Origin: Algihabitans sp965233705
Lineage (GTDB): Bacteria; Pseudomonadota; Alphaproteobacteria; Kiloniellales; DSM-21159
NCBI GenBank assembly: GCA_965233705.1
Contig: CBDDTF010000001.1
Location: 744,001-808,000, forward strand
Direction of reading: 5' to 3'
Length of the DNA: 64,000 bases
The notes under the pieces were generated by a model, which did not search any database, had not been told where the DNA came from, and was given only the letters and a program-made list of their open reading frames with translations. Positions 34,654-43,487 of this stretch are shown here, one piece after another; the first letter of the stretch is position 1; each line of letters begins with the position of its first letter. Made by a program: the position numbers and the translations under genes.

Positions 34654-36122
34654 GCGCCCCCCCCGTCGCCGTCGCCATCGACCAGGGCACCACCAGCACG
34701 CGCGCCCTGCGGCTGGACGCCGACGGCCGCTGCCAGGTCGTCCACGCGGTCGCCCACGAGCAGATCTATCCGCAGCCCGGCTGGGTCGAGCACGACCCGG
34801 AGGAGCTGCTGCGCAACCTGGTGGCCTGCCTGGAGGCGCCCGGCCCGGCACCGGCGATCGCGATCGCCAACCAGGGCGAAAGCTGCCTGGCCTGGGACGC
34901 GCAGACCAAGCGGCCCTTGTCGCGCGTGCTCGTCTGGCAGGACAGCCGCACCCAGCCGCAGATCGAGGCGATGAAGGCCGCCGGGCACGCGCCGACCGTG
35001 CTGGCCCGCACCGGTCTGCCGCTCGACTCCTACTTCTCGGCCAGCAAGCTGGCCTGGCTGTTCGCCTCCCTGCCCGAGGCCGAGACCCTGCTGGCCCAGG
35101 GCCGCTTGCGCCTGGGCACCACCGACGCCTTCTTCCTCGACCGCCTCACCGGGCGCTGCGTCACGGACGTGACGACCGCCTCGCGCACCGCGCTGATGAA
35201 CCTCTCCACGATGAGTTGGGACGCCGAGCTGTGCCGGCTGTTCGGCGTGCCGATGGAAGCGCTGCCGGAGATCGTCTCGACCACCGGCGACTTCGGCGGC
35301 GTGACGGTCGGCGGCCGCGCCTGCCCCGTGACGGCCAGCCTCGTCGACCAGCAGGCCGCGCTCTACGGCCACGGCTGCCGGGCGCCGGGGGCGGCGAAGG
35401 TCACCTTCGGCACCGGCGCCTTCGTGCTGTCGGTGACCGGCCCGGAAGCGCTGCACGCGAGCGAGGTGAAGCTGTCGCCGACCCTGGCCTGGCGCAAGGC
35501 CGGCCAGCCGCCGGTCTATGCCCTCGACGGCGCGGTCTACTGCGCCAGCGCGGCGGTCAACTGGGCGCGCGGGCTGGGCCTGTTCGAGCACTTCGCGCAG
35601 ATCGAGTCCTTCGCCCGGCCGCCGGCGATCTCGCGCGGCCTGGCCTTCGTGCCGGCGCTGGCCGGGCTCGCGGCGCCGCACTGGGACCGCGCGGCGCGCG
35701 GCACTTGGCTCGGCCTCGGCCTCGACACCGAGGCCGGCGACCTGGTGCAGGCGCTGCTGGAGGGCATCGCCCTGCGCACCGCCGAGGTGATCGCGGCAAT
35801 GGACCGGGTCACGCCGGTCACCCAGGCCCTGTCGGTCGACGGCGGCCTCAGCGCCAACCCCTATTTCCTGCAGTTCCTGGCGGACGTGACCGAGCGGCCG
35901 GTGGTGTACCGCACCCAACCCGAACTCACCGCGCTCGGCGCGGCGCTGCTGGCGGCCGAGCATAACGGCGCGACGGTGGCGCTGCCGGAGCAGGCCGTCC
36001 ACTACACACCGCGCGGCGCCCCGGCCGCCTGGCGGGAGCGCTTCGCCCAGGCCGTCGCCCTCGCCCGCACCTGGGGCGAGACGGCACCGCAGGAGGCCGC
36101 AGGGGCCTCGAGCGGATTGTGA
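34650..36122 (+). CDS. FGGY family carbohydrate kinase, glycerol kinase-like
   Basis: A 490-residue ATP-dependent kinase. The N-terminal phosphate motif is AIDQGTTSTRAL, followed by GWVEHDPEELL and a mid motif VDQQAALYGHGC, all as in glycerol kinase. It would phosphorylate glycerol or a related polyol for the GlpA/GlpB-like enzyme. The ATG at 34650 overlaps the previous stop; the frame extends upstream only as a shadow of that gene. Its TGA stop (36120-36122) is part of the GTGATC that opens repeat R5, so the C-terminus ends in repeat DNA. Confidence 0.87.
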   Translation: MSAPPVAVAIDQGTTSTRALRLDADGRCQVVHAVAHEQIYPQPGWVEHDPEELLRNLVACLEAPGPAPAIAIANQGESCLAWDAQTKRPLSRVLVWQDSRTQPQIEAMKAAGHAPTVLARTGLPLDSYFSASKLAWLFASLPEAETLLAQGRLRLGTTDAFFLDRLTGRCVTDVTTASRTALMNLSTMSWDAELCRLFGVPMEALPEIVSTTGDFGGVTVGGRACPVTASLVDQQAALYGHGCRAPGAAKVTFGTGAFVLSVTGPEALHASEVKLSPTLAWRKAGQPPVYALDGAVYCASAAVNWARGLGLFEHFAQIESFARPPAISRGLAFVPALAGLAAPHWDRAARGTWLGLGLDTEAGDLVQALLEGIALRTAEVIAAMDRVTPVTQALSVDGGLSANPYFLQFLADVTERPVVYRTQPELTALGAALLAAEHNGATVALPEQAVHYTPRGAPAAWRERFAQAVALARTWGETAPQEAAGASSGL

Positions 36123-36167
36123 TCGTTTGGACGCGCGTCAGCGCGTCCGCCGGTCGCGAAAAATCAC
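36119..36167. repeat. Interspersed palindromic repeat, module C (R5)
   Basis: Bounded by GTGATC and AATCAC with a perfect inner hairpin GGACGCGC-GTCA-GCGCGTCC (36129-36148). Close to R4 (26373-26431). It supplies the stop codon of the kinase gene. Confidence 0.8.
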
Positions 36168-36174
36168 TCTCACC

Positions 36175-36316
36175 CTATGGAACTGAACAGGTTGCGGCCG
36201 TCAGCCTGATCTCCAACCTGGACGCGGGGGAGCCCGAGACCTTCGCCCGGCGCTTCACGCCCCTCGTCACGGACACCGCCCGCCGCATCGCGCAGGACCA
36301 GATCCTGCCCGAATAG
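36175..36316 (+). pseudogene. Possible 3' remnant of an unidentified gene
   Basis: About 46 codons read GTEQVAAVSLISNLDAGE and end in RRIAQDQILPE before a TAG. There is no start of its own: the frame enters from repeat R5. The AAVSLISNLDAG segment faintly recalls the C-terminal strand of purine nucleoside phosphorylases, but this is weak. It may equally be chance coding-like sequence. Confidence 0.25.
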
Positions 36317-36320
36317 ACCT

Positions 36321-36341
36321 CCCGCCGGCGCGACCGGCGGG
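36321..36341. terminator. GC hairpin between convergent genes
   Basis: CCCGCCGG-CGCGA-CCGGCGGG, a perfect 8-bp stem, sits 16 bp past the end of the leftward lyase-family gene. There is no T-run on either side, so it may stabilise RNA ends rather than terminate efficiently. Confidence 0.45.
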
Positions 36342-36356
36342 CGCTCGTTGCCGGGG

Positions 36357-37223
36357 TCACTCGGCGTGGCGCTTGTCGAACGCCCAGACGGCCTCGAAGC
36401 CGAGCAGGCTGTTGAAGGCGCCGAAGTCGTAGAGCGTGGAGCGCGCGGTGGTCTCGCCGTTCTCCTTGATGTCGGCATAGACGGTCTCGAGCGCCGCCCC
36501 GGCCGCCAGGAAGCCGGCGCCGGGCCAGATCGCCAGCGAGAAGCCGAGTTCGTGCAAGCGGTCGGCCGGCAGCACCGGGGTGCGCCCGCCGTTGACCATG
36601 TTGGCCAGCACCGGCGCGTCGATACGCTTCGCCACCTCGGCCAGCTCGGCTTCGTTCTCCGGCGACTCGACGAAGATCACGTCGGCACCAGCTTGCGCAT
36701 AGGCGACGCCACGGCGGATCGCCTCCTCGAGCCCGTGGGCGGTGCGCGCATCGGTGCGGGCGACGATGAGGAACTCCTCGCTCTGCCGCGCCTCGGCGGC
36801 CACGCGCAGCTTCTTGACCATCTCGTCGGCCGGGATGACGCGGCGACCGGGTGTGTGGCCGCACTTCTTCGGAAACTCCTGATCCTCGAGCTGGATCGCG
36901 GTGACGCCCGCCGCCTCGTAGGCCCGAACCGTGTGGTGCACGTTGAGCAGACCGCCGTAGCCGGTGTCGGCATCGGCGATGATCGGCGTCTTGGTCATCT
37001 TGGTGATCTGGGCGATGCGCGCGAGCATGTCGGTCATGGTCGCCAGGCCGGCATCGGGCAGCCCCAGATAGGAGGCCACCGTGCCGTAGCCGGTCACGTA
37101 GAGCGCGGTGAAGCCCATGCGGTCGGCGATCAGGGCCGAAATGAGATCGTAGACCCCCGGCGCGACCACGAACTCGCCCCGCCCGAGCGCTTGTTTCAAA
37201 GATGCATCCGCCATCGACGGCAT
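36357..37223 (-). CDS. Isocitrate lyase/PEP mutase superfamily protein
   Basis: A 288-residue alpha/beta-barrel enzyme. It has the metal motif DADTGYGG (residues 85-92), QLEDQEFPKKCGH with the catalytic Cys121, and the late barrel segment VLANMVNGG. It cleaves or rearranges C-C or C-P bonds of 2-hydroxy di- or tricarboxylates; relatives include methylisocitrate lyase, oxaloacetate decarboxylase, dimethylmalate lyase and carboxyphosphonoenolpyruvate mutase. The KKCGH motif favours a lyase. It lies downstream of the Bug-receptor remnant and near a GntR regulator, hinting at a lost tricarboxylate-uptake context. Confidence 0.85.
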   Translation of the reverse strand: MPSMADASLKQALGRGEFVVAPGVYDLISALIADRMGFTALYVTGYGTVASYLGLPDAGLATMTDMLARIAQITKMTKTPIIADADTGYGGLLNVHHTVRAYEAAGVTAIQLEDQEFPKKCGHTPGRRVIPADEMVKKLRVAAEARQSEEFLIVARTDARTAHGLEEAIRRGVAYAQAGADVIFVESPENEAELAEVAKRIDAPVLANMVNGGRTPVLPADRLHELGFSLAIWPGAGFLAAGAALETVYADIKENGETTARSTLYDFGAFNSLLGFEAVWAFDKRHAE

Positions 37224-37270
37224 TCCTTTCCTGGTGTCTCGGTTCGATAACGTGAGCGAGGGCGCGGCGA

Positions 37271-37620
37271 TCAGGCCGCGCCACCCGCGTGCCGGCCGGC
37301 CAGGCGAGCCCAGGGCCGTCGCCCGCGGTCCCCGGCCTCGAAAGCCTCGATCTCGTCCAGCCTGTCGAGCGTCATCTCGATCTCCGACTTGCCTTCGATC
37401 AATGCCTGCTTGCGATAGCCGTCGATCTCGAAGCGCCAGGCGCCCGCGCCATGCGGTCTGCCGAACCGCCGGCGTTGAAGGGCACGACGATCGTTACACG
37501 CCGCTCGGGAAAGGTCTCTTCCGCGGGCGCGGGCGCGGGCCCGCCCGCAACGACGCTCGCCGCGGCGAGCAAGCCGACCGCACAGCCGGCAAGCCGGCGA
37601 CGCAAACAGCGCAGATCCAT
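37271..37620 (-). pseudogene. Bug/TctC-type tricarboxylate receptor remnant, truncated and fused out of frame
   Basis: From 37620 leftward: a signal peptide (MDLRCLRRRLAGCAVGLLAA) and the start of a Bug receptor (ERRVTIVVPFNAGGSADRMA), with the diagnostic VPFNAGGSAD loop. After about 55 residues the similarity stops. A different frame then continues with AWRFEIDGYRKQALIEGKSE and LDRLDEIEAF to a stop at 37271, looking like the C-terminus of another protein. No intact product is possible. This is a deletion junction joining two gene ends. Confidence 0.7.
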
Positions 37621-37762
37621 AATGGCGACTCCTCCAGTCGTAGAGAGCCACGGCTTCCTCGCAGGCACCGCCCGCTGCTGGCAGTCGACGCCAGGGCGGT
37701 CGACGCCAGGGCGGTCGGCGGCGGGGCCGCTTTGGGCTCCGATTATCGTGCGACGCTGCGAT

Positions 37763-37849
37763 ATTGCATTCAATGAGTCAACAGATTCTGGAGAATTGAC
37801 AAATTTTTGCCGCGCATCACGTAGCATTGCATGCAACAATCTATGCTAC
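37763..37849. promoter_or_regulatory. Two TTGCAT-(T/G)CAA boxes upstream of the GntR gene
   Basis: TTGCATTCAA (37764-37773) and the perfect palindrome TTGCATGCAA (37827-37836) share a core 63 bp apart, in an AT-rich stretch unlike its surroundings. The second is nested in a wider inverted repeat, GTAGCAT (37821) and ATGCTAC (37843). It fits autoregulation by the GntR protein starting at 37885 and control of the leftward genes. Confidence 0.55.
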
Positions 37850-37884
37850 CTTGCACACCGCTGCGGAGCCGGGGAAACCGAGGG

Positions 37885-38556
37885 ATGAGCCATCGTCGTC
37901 GCGGCGCGGCGAGCAAGACTACGGCCGCCGAGCGGGCCTATCGCGAGATTCGTCGGGCCATCGTGGAAGGGCGCTATCGGGTCGGAGAGCACCTGGCGGA
38001 GACCAAGCTGGGGGAGGACCTGGGGGTCAGCCGCACGCCGATCCACACCGCCCTGCATCGCCTGCACGCGGAGGGCTTCGTCGAGATCGGCTCGCACACC
38101 GGCGCCGTCGTGAAGGGCTGGTCCCGCCGCGATGCGGAGGAGATCTTCGCCATCCGCGCCACGCTCGAGGGCATGGCCTGCGGTCTGGCGGCCCGCAACG
38201 CCACCCCAGCCGACATCGCTGGCCTGCGCGCGCTCTGCGACGAGATGGAGACCCTCGGTCAGGCCAGCGCCGAGCGGGCCCGCGCCTCCGAACTCAATCG
38301 CGGCTTTCACGCCGAGATTTTGCGCCTTTCGGGCAACCGCAGGCTTGCGGAGCTCTGCGAGAGTCTGATGAATCTCGGCTTCCTGTTCCGCTCCTTCAGC
38401 CAGTTCTCGCCGCACCAGTTCGCACGCAGCCAACAGCACCACCGCGACATCGTGCGCGCCATCGAGACCGGCGACCCGGACTGGGCCGCCGCCCAGATGA
38501 AGACGCACATCCTGGCCGCGCGCGACATCTTCAAGGGCACCGACGCGGGCGGATAG
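37885..38556 (+). CDS. GntR family transcriptional regulator, FCD subfamily
   Basis: A 223-residue regulator. The winged helix is in AAERAYREIRRAIVEGRYRVGEHL with recognition helix LGVSRTPIHTALHRL. An FCD domain follows with ELNRGFHAEI and a late HHRDIVRAIETGD. ATG 37885 is preferred over 37831, which lies inside the palindromic operator. Likely target is the divergent lyase/receptor region, much of which has decayed, so this regulator may be an orphan. Confidence 0.85.
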   Translation: MSHRRRGAASKTTAAERAYREIRRAIVEGRYRVGEHLAETKLGEDLGVSRTPIHTALHRLHAEGFVEIGSHTGAVVKGWSRRDAEEIFAIRATLEGMACGLAARNATPADIAGLRALCDEMETLGQASAERARASELNRGFHAEILRLSGNRRLAELCESLMNLGFLFRSFSQFSPHQFARSQQHHRDIVRAIETGDPDWAAAQMKTHILAARDIFKGTDAGG

Positions 38557-38656
38557 CGCGCGCCGACGTGTCCGGCGCAGCCGGGCGGGAGGGCCGGACG
38601 GCGTGGCTGCGACAGGGGGCACCGGCGCGGCTCCGGCGGGGGCGGGCCGGCGCGGC

Positions 38657-39502
38657 TCAGCGCGGCAGGATGCCGCCGCTCGGCGTCTGGTCGAGATGCT
38701 CCCAGTAGGAGCCCTCCTTGCGGGCGATGTGCCGGCCGAGCAGGGTGAGCAGCGGCTCCAGGTCGTCGGCGGCCACCAGCTCGACCAGGCGGCGGTGCTC
38801 GGCGAAGGACTTGTCGAGGTGGTGCGGATCGGTGCCCAGGTGGGTGCGGAGCGCGGCCACCTTGCCCTCAAGCAGCCCGTAGCTCTGCAGGATGTAGGTG
38901 TTGCCGCACACCTCGCAGATCGCCCGGTGGAACGCCCCGTCAAGGTCGAGGTAGCGGCGCACGTCGCCGGCGCGGCGGGCCTCGCCCATGGCGTCGAACA
39001 CCGCACGCAGGCGCTCGGCCAGCGCGCGGCGGGCGTCGATCTCGTAGATCCGCCGCAGGGCCGCGGCCTCCAGCACGAAGCGCATCTCGCAGATCTGACT
39101 CAGCTCGCCAGGCGCCAAGGTGAAGACGTAGGTGCCCGCCTGCGGGCGGATTTCGACCAGCCCTTCGCGCTTGAGCTGGACCAGCGCCTCGCGCACCGGA
39201 GTCTTGCTGGTGCCCAGGGAGGCGGCCACCCGCGCCTCCGAGACCTTCTCGCCCAGCGCCCAGTCGCCGTGAATGATCGATTGGCGCAGGCGCGTCAGCA
39301 CGGCCTCGACCAGCAAGGGGCCGCGCTTGATCGGCGCCAGGCCCTCCGGCTGCGTCCGGCCCTCTGTCCCTCCAGTGGACTCGGCGCCGCCCTGCCGCTC
39401 CGGTCCCGGGCGCGGTTCCGGGGACCGCGGGTCGGGGGTCGCCGGAACGGGTCCCGACCGCGGCTTACGCCGCGGTGGCTTCGCGTGGCTCTGCTTCGTC
39501 AT
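38657..39502 (-). CDS. GntR family transcriptional regulator, FCD subfamily, with a basic N-terminal extension
   Basis: A 281-residue regulator. A Pro/Arg/Gly-rich tail of about 65 residues precedes the winged helix (VLTRLRQSIIHGDWALGEKV, then LGTSKTPVREALVQLKREG). The FCD domain has LDGAFHRAICEVCGN. The tail is unusual for the family. The ATG at 39502 is preferred to 39529. It is divergent from the sugar-acid TRAP operon with the palindrome ATATCT-T-AGATAT between them, so it probably represses that operon until the sugar acid or a keto-sugar acid is present. Confidence 0.88.
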   Translation of the reverse strand: MTKQSHAKPPRRKPRSGPVPATPDPRSPEPRPGPERQGGAESTGGTEGRTQPEGLAPIKRGPLLVEAVLTRLRQSIIHGDWALGEKVSEARVAASLGTSKTPVREALVQLKREGLVEIRPQAGTYVFTLAPGELSQICEMRFVLEAAALRRIYEIDARRALAERLRAVFDAMGEARRAGDVRRYLDLDGAFHRAICEVCGNTYILQSYGLLEGKVAALRTHLGTDPHHLDKSFAEHRRLVELVAADDLEPLLTLLGRHIARKEGSYWEHLDQTPSGGILPR

Positions 39503-39533
39503 ACCTCGGATTGACGCTCCCGATCGCAAGCTG

Positions 39534-39546
39534 ATATCTTAGATAT
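39534..39546. promoter_or_regulatory. Palindromic operator candidate of the sugar-acid operon
   Basis: ATATCT-T-AGATAT, perfect 6-bp arms about one central base, lies 36 bp before the dctQ start and 32 bp before the divergent GntR start. It is placed to block both promoters. Confidence 0.6.
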
Positions 39547-39581
39547 AACAACAACGAAGACTCAGGGAGGAAACCACCCCG

Positions 39582-40124
39582 ATGGTCGGTAATTTCGACC
39601 GGTGGTTTACATTCTTCAACAAGTCGCTGCTGGTCTTCCTGATGGGTGCCATGACGGCGCTGGTCTTCGCCAACGTCGTCGCCCGCTATCTCTTCGGCAC
39701 CTCCTTTGCCTGGGCCGAGGAGCTTTCCAGGTTCGCGATGATCTGGATCACCTTCCTGGGCGGCGGCCTGGCCCTGCGCTACGGCCAGCTCGTCGCCGTC
39801 GAGGTGATCCAGGCGGGTCTGTCAGCGCGCCGCGCGCTGGCCCTGCGCGGCCTGGTGTTCGGACTCGTCACCGCCTTCCTGATCGCCCTGATCCTGCTCG
39901 GCCTACAGTTCGCGATCTTTTCCTGGGGCAACCGCACGCCGGTGCTGCAGATCCCGCGCGGTCTGCCCTACCTCGCCGTGCCTTTGGGTGCGAGCTTTCT
40001 GCTGCTGCATCTGGCGCTTGGCCTACGGCGTATCCTCGACGGCGACTGGCTGGGGCTGGAGGCCCTCGAGACGGAGGCGCCGCTCGCCGCGCGGGCCGAG
40101 GACGGCCGGGATGCGAAGAGATGA
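39582..40124 (+). CDS. TRAP transporter small permease (DctQ family)
   Basis: A 180-residue four-helix inner-membrane protein. Helix one is followed by VVARYLFGTSFAWAEELSRF, and RYGQLVAVEVI precedes the third helix, as in DctQ proteins. A GGGAGG site precedes the ATG. First gene of the sugar-acid operon; overlaps dctM by 4 bp (ATGA). Confidence 0.9.
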   Translation: MVGNFDRWFTFFNKSLLVFLMGAMTALVFANVVARYLFGTSFAWAEELSRFAMIWITFLGGGLALRYGQLVAVEVIQAGLSARRALALRGLVFGLVTAFLIALILLGLQFAIFSWGNRTPVLQIPRGLPYLAVPLGASFLLLHLALGLRRILDGDWLGLEALETEAPLAARAEDGRDAKR

Positions 40125-41407
40125 CGGCCCTGCTGCTGGGCCTCTTCGCCGCCGCCCTGGTGATCGGCGTGCCGATCGCCTTCGTGATGGGGCTGACCAG
40201 TCTGGCGGTGCTGCTGGCCGACGGCAGTTTTCCCCTGGTCGTGCTGCCGCAGCGCATGTTCAACGGCCTCGACTCCTTCCCCCTGATGGCGGTGCCCTTC
40301 TTCATCCTGGCCGCCGACCTGATGACGGCCGGGCGGATCACGACGGCGCTGCTGCATCTCAGCCAGGCCCTGGTCGGACACATCCGGGGCGGCCTGGGGC
40401 ACGTCAACGTCCTGGTCTCGGTCTTCTTCGCCGGCATCAGCGGCTCGGCCCTGGCGGACGCCGCCGGGCCCAGCGCCATCGCCATGCGCATGATGAACAA
40501 GGCCGGCTACCCGCTGCCCTACGCGGCCGCGCTCAGCGCCGCCACGGCGACGATCGGCCCGGTGATCCCGCCGAGCATCATCATGGTGATCTACGGCATC
40601 TCGGAAACGCGGGTCTCAATCGCCCAGATGTTCCTCGCCGGCGTGCTGCCCGGCTTGCTGATGGGCGGTGCGCTGGCCGGGGCCAACCTGGTGCTCAGCC
40701 GGCGGCACGGCTACGGCGGCGACCAGGCCCGCCGCGGCCTGCGCGAGATTGCCGAAGCGGCGCGCAAGGCGGCGCCGGCGATTCTGGTGCCGGCAATCAT
40801 CCTGGGCGGCATCCTGGGCGGCGTCTTCACGCCGACCGAGGCGGCGGCCGTCGCCGTGGTCTACGCCCTAGTGATCGGCCTGCTGCAAGGCAACCTGACG
40901 CTTCGGCTGCTGCCGGAGATCTTCCTGCGCTCGGCGCTGCTCAGTTCGGCGGTGCTGCTGATCGTCTCCACCGCCTCGATCTTCGCCTGGCTGCTGACCG
41001 TCTTCCAGATTCCCCAGAGCTTCGCCGGACTGATCGCGGCGATGGACCTGGGCCAGGTGGCGACGCTGCTGATGCTGGCGGTGCTGATCCTGGTTTGCGG
41101 CCTGTTCATCGACACCATCCCGGCCGTCATCGTGCTGACGCCGATCCTGGCGCCCATCGCCTTCAGTGCCGGGATCGATCCCCTGCACTTCGCCATGGTC
41201 CTGATTCTCAACCTCACCATCGGAATGGTCACGCCGCCGGTGGGGCCCGTGCTCTTCGTCATCAGCACGGTCGGACGGATCCGGGTCGAGGTCTTGACGC
41301 GCGCGATCCTGCCGCTGCTGGCAGTCCAGGTCGTGGTGCTGCTCGCCATCGTCCTGCTTCCGGATCTGTCTCTGACGATTCCCCGGCTGTTCGGCTACCG
41401 GGGCTGA
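40121..41407 (+). CDS. TRAP transporter large permease (DctM family)
   Basis: A 428-residue membrane protein. Conserved DctM segments are FFAGISGSALADAAGPSAIA, TATIGPVIPPSIIMVIYG and NLTIGMVTPPVGPVLFV. The ATG at 40121 overlaps the dctQ stop; the same frame is open further left only as a shadow. It imports the substrate bound by the DctP protein encoded 26 bp downstream. Confidence 0.92.
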   Translation: MTALLLGLFAAALVIGVPIAFVMGLTSLAVLLADGSFPLVVLPQRMFNGLDSFPLMAVPFFILAADLMTAGRITTALLHLSQALVGHIRGGLGHVNVLVSVFFAGISGSALADAAGPSAIAMRMMNKAGYPLPYAAALSAATATIGPVIPPSIIMVIYGISETRVSIAQMFLAGVLPGLLMGGALAGANLVLSRRHGYGGDQARRGLREIAEAARKAAPAILVPAIILGGILGGVFTPTEAAAVAVVYALVIGLLQGNLTLRLLPEIFLRSALLSSAVLLIVSTASIFAWLLTVFQIPQSFAGLIAAMDLGQVATLLMLAVLILVCGLFIDTIPAVIVLTPILAPIAFSAGIDPLHFAMVLILNLTIGMVTPPVGPVLFVISTVGRIRVEVLTRAILPLLAVQVVVLLAIVLLPDLSLTIPRLFGYRG

Positions 41408-41433
41408 AAAACAACTTCGGGAGGACGCAAGAG

Positions 41434-42453
41434 ATGTTGAAACAAAGCTTGACCGCCACCTGCCTGGCCGCGGCAGCGCTGCTGTCGGCGGCCGCCGCCC
41501 AGGCCCAGACCATCCGCTACGCCCACTTCCAGCCGGCCGCGCTGGACCAGCCCAAACATGCCGCCGCCCTGGCCTTCAAGTCGCACGTCGAAGCGGCGAC
41601 CGGCGGCGGCCTGACCGTCGAGATCTTTCCCGCCAGCCAACTCGGCGGCGGCAGCGAAGTGATGGAAGGGCTGCAGCTCGGCACCATCCAGCTCGGGGTC
41701 GTTCACGACGGCCCGATCGGCGCCAGCTTCGCGCCGTTCCAGGTCTTCCAGATTCCCTACGTCTTTCCCAACCAGGCCGTTGCCTGGGATGTGCTGGACG
41801 GCCCCTTCGGCGCGCGCGTCGCCGAGGCCATGCGCGCTGAGACCGGCATTCGCCTGCTGGCCTATGCGGACAACGGCATTCGGCACTTCACCAACAACGC
41901 GCGGCCGATCGAGAGCCCCGCCGACATGGACGGCCTGAAGATCCGTGTCCAGCCCAGCCCGGTGTTCCAGCGACTGGTCGAGAGTCTGGGTGCGAGCCCG
42001 ACCGTCGTCGCCTGGCCGGAGCTGCCCAGCGCACTCGCCCAGGGCGTGGTCGACGGCCAGGAGAACGGCGTCACCAACATCCTGGCGGCCGACCTGTACG
42101 AGAACCAGCAGTACGTCTCGCTCGACGGCCACGTCTACAGCCTGCACGCCTACATGGTGAACGACGCCTTCTTCCGTGGGCTCGACGCCGCCCAGCAGCA
42201 GGCGGTGCGCGAGGGCGTCGAGATCGCCAAGTGGATCCACCGCGGCATGACGGCCGCCCAGGACGGCAATGCCGGGACGATCCTCTCCGAGGTCGGCATG
42301 GAGGTGAGCCCGCTCACCCCCGAGCAGATCGCCGCCTTCCGCGACAAGGCGCAGGGCCCGGTCGCCGACTGGGTCGCCGGCGAGGTCGGCCAGGATTGGG
42401 TGGACGGCCTCTTCACCGCCGTCGAGGCCGCGCAGGACGGCACCAGCCAGTAG
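41434..42453 (+). CDS. TRAP transporter substrate-binding protein (DctP family)
   Basis: A 339-residue periplasmic receptor. A signal peptide of about 25 residues ends in AAAAQAQ. The mature protein starts TIRYAHFQPA, with GLKIRVQPSPVFQ carrying the DctP arginine that clamps a carboxylate, and WPELPSALAQGVVDGQENG. Strong GGGAGG precedes ATG 41434. Family members bind uronates, aldonates and similar acids, which fits the KDG/KDPG genes downstream. Confidence 0.9.
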   Translation: MLKQSLTATCLAAAALLSAAAAQAQTIRYAHFQPAALDQPKHAAALAFKSHVEAATGGGLTVEIFPASQLGGGSEVMEGLQLGTIQLGVVHDGPIGASFAPFQVFQIPYVFPNQAVAWDVLDGPFGARVAEAMRAETGIRLLAYADNGIRHFTNNARPIESPADMDGLKIRVQPSPVFQRLVESLGASPTVVAWPELPSALAQGVVDGQENGVTNILAADLYENQQYVSLDGHVYSLHAYMVNDAFFRGLDAAQQQAVREGVEIAKWIHRGMTAAQDGNAGTILSEVGMEVSPLTPEQIAAFRDKAQGPVADWVAGEVGQDWVDGLFTAVEAAQDGTSQ

Positions 42454-42519
42454 CCCGCCGCAAGCCCGATTGCCCGGGCCCGACTGCATAGCCCCGATGG
42501 CGCAGACAAGGAAGGCTCC

Positions 42520-43482
42520 ATGCCCTCGCACGCAGCCAAGGTCGTCGTGATCGACGGCGGCTACGACAGCTACGAGACCGAGCGGTCGCTGCTCGCGCCG
42601 CTCGGCGTCGAGCTCCTGGTGGCGCCGTGCGAGGGCGACCCCCGGCGGGTGGTGGAGGTCGCCGCCGAGGCGGACGCGCTGCTCGTGCGCGAAACCGTCC
42701 TGTCCGGCCGCACCCTGGCCCGACTCGCGCGGCTGCGGGCCATCGTCCGCTACGGCGTGGGCACCGACAACATCGACCTGGCCTTCACCGAACGCCACGG
42801 CATCGCCGTGGCCAATGTGCCCGACTACGGGGTCGAGGAGGTCTCCGAGCACGCCCTCGCGCTCTTGCTGGCACTCAAGCGCCGGCTGTTCCAGCGCGAC
42901 GCCGCGGTTCGGCAAGGCGGCTGGGGCGAGGTGCGCCGCACGCCGATCCACCGCACGCGCGGCGGCACGCTGGGGCTGATCGGGGCCGGCCGCATCGGCA
43001 CGGCCTTCCTGGAGAAGGCCCGCCCGCTGGGCTTCGCGAAGGTCCTGGTGCACAGCCGCGACAGCGCGCCGGCGGGCACGACGGCCGCCGGGATCGAGCG
43101 GATCTGCCGCCAGGCCGACGTGGTCTCGCTGCACCTTCCGCTGACGCGCGAGACCCGCAACCTGATCGACGCCGACCGCCTGGCACTGATGAAGCCGACG
43201 GCCATCCTGATCAACACGGCGCGCGGCGGGCTGGTCGACGAGGCGGCGCTCGCCCATGCGCTGCGGGCGGGGCGCCTGGCGGGCGCCGGCCTCGACGTCT
43301 TCGCCGAAGAGCCCCTGCCGGCGGACTCGCCGCTGCGCGACGCCCCTAACTGCGTGCTATCCGATCACGCCGCCTGGTACTCCGAGGCGGCGGTGCGCGA
43401 CCTGCAACGCAAGGCCGCCGAGGAGGTACGCCGCGCCCTGCTGGGCGAGCCGCTGGCCAATCCCGTGCGCGCGGCCGGCTGA
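42520..43482 (+). CDS. D-2-hydroxyacid dehydrogenase, phosphoglycerate dehydrogenase-like
   Basis: A 320-residue NAD-dependent dehydrogenase. The nucleotide motif is LGLIGAGRIGTAFLEKA. Catalytic residues Arg (INTARGGLVDE), Glu (DVFAEEP) and His (SDHAAWYSE) are in place. No ACT or other C-terminal regulatory domain, so a catabolic rather than serine-biosynthetic role is likely. In this operon it could oxidise a sugar acid or reduce a keto acid such as hydroxypyruvate or 2-keto-aldonate. Confidence 0.85.
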   Translation: MPSHAAKVVVIDGGYDSYETERSLLAPLGVELLVAPCEGDPRRVVEVAAEADALLVRETVLSGRTLARLARLRAIVRYGVGTDNIDLAFTERHGIAVANVPDYGVEEVSEHALALLLALKRRLFQRDAAVRQGGWGEVRRTPIHRTRGGTLGLIGAGRIGTAFLEKARPLGFAKVLVHSRDSAPAGTTAAGIERICRQADVVSLHLPLTRETRNLIDADRLALMKPTAILINTARGGLVDEAALAHALRAGRLAGAGLDVFAEEPLPADSPLRDAPNCVLSDHAAWYSEAAVRDLQRKAAEEVRRALLGEPLANPVRAAG

Positions 43483-43487
43483 CCCCC

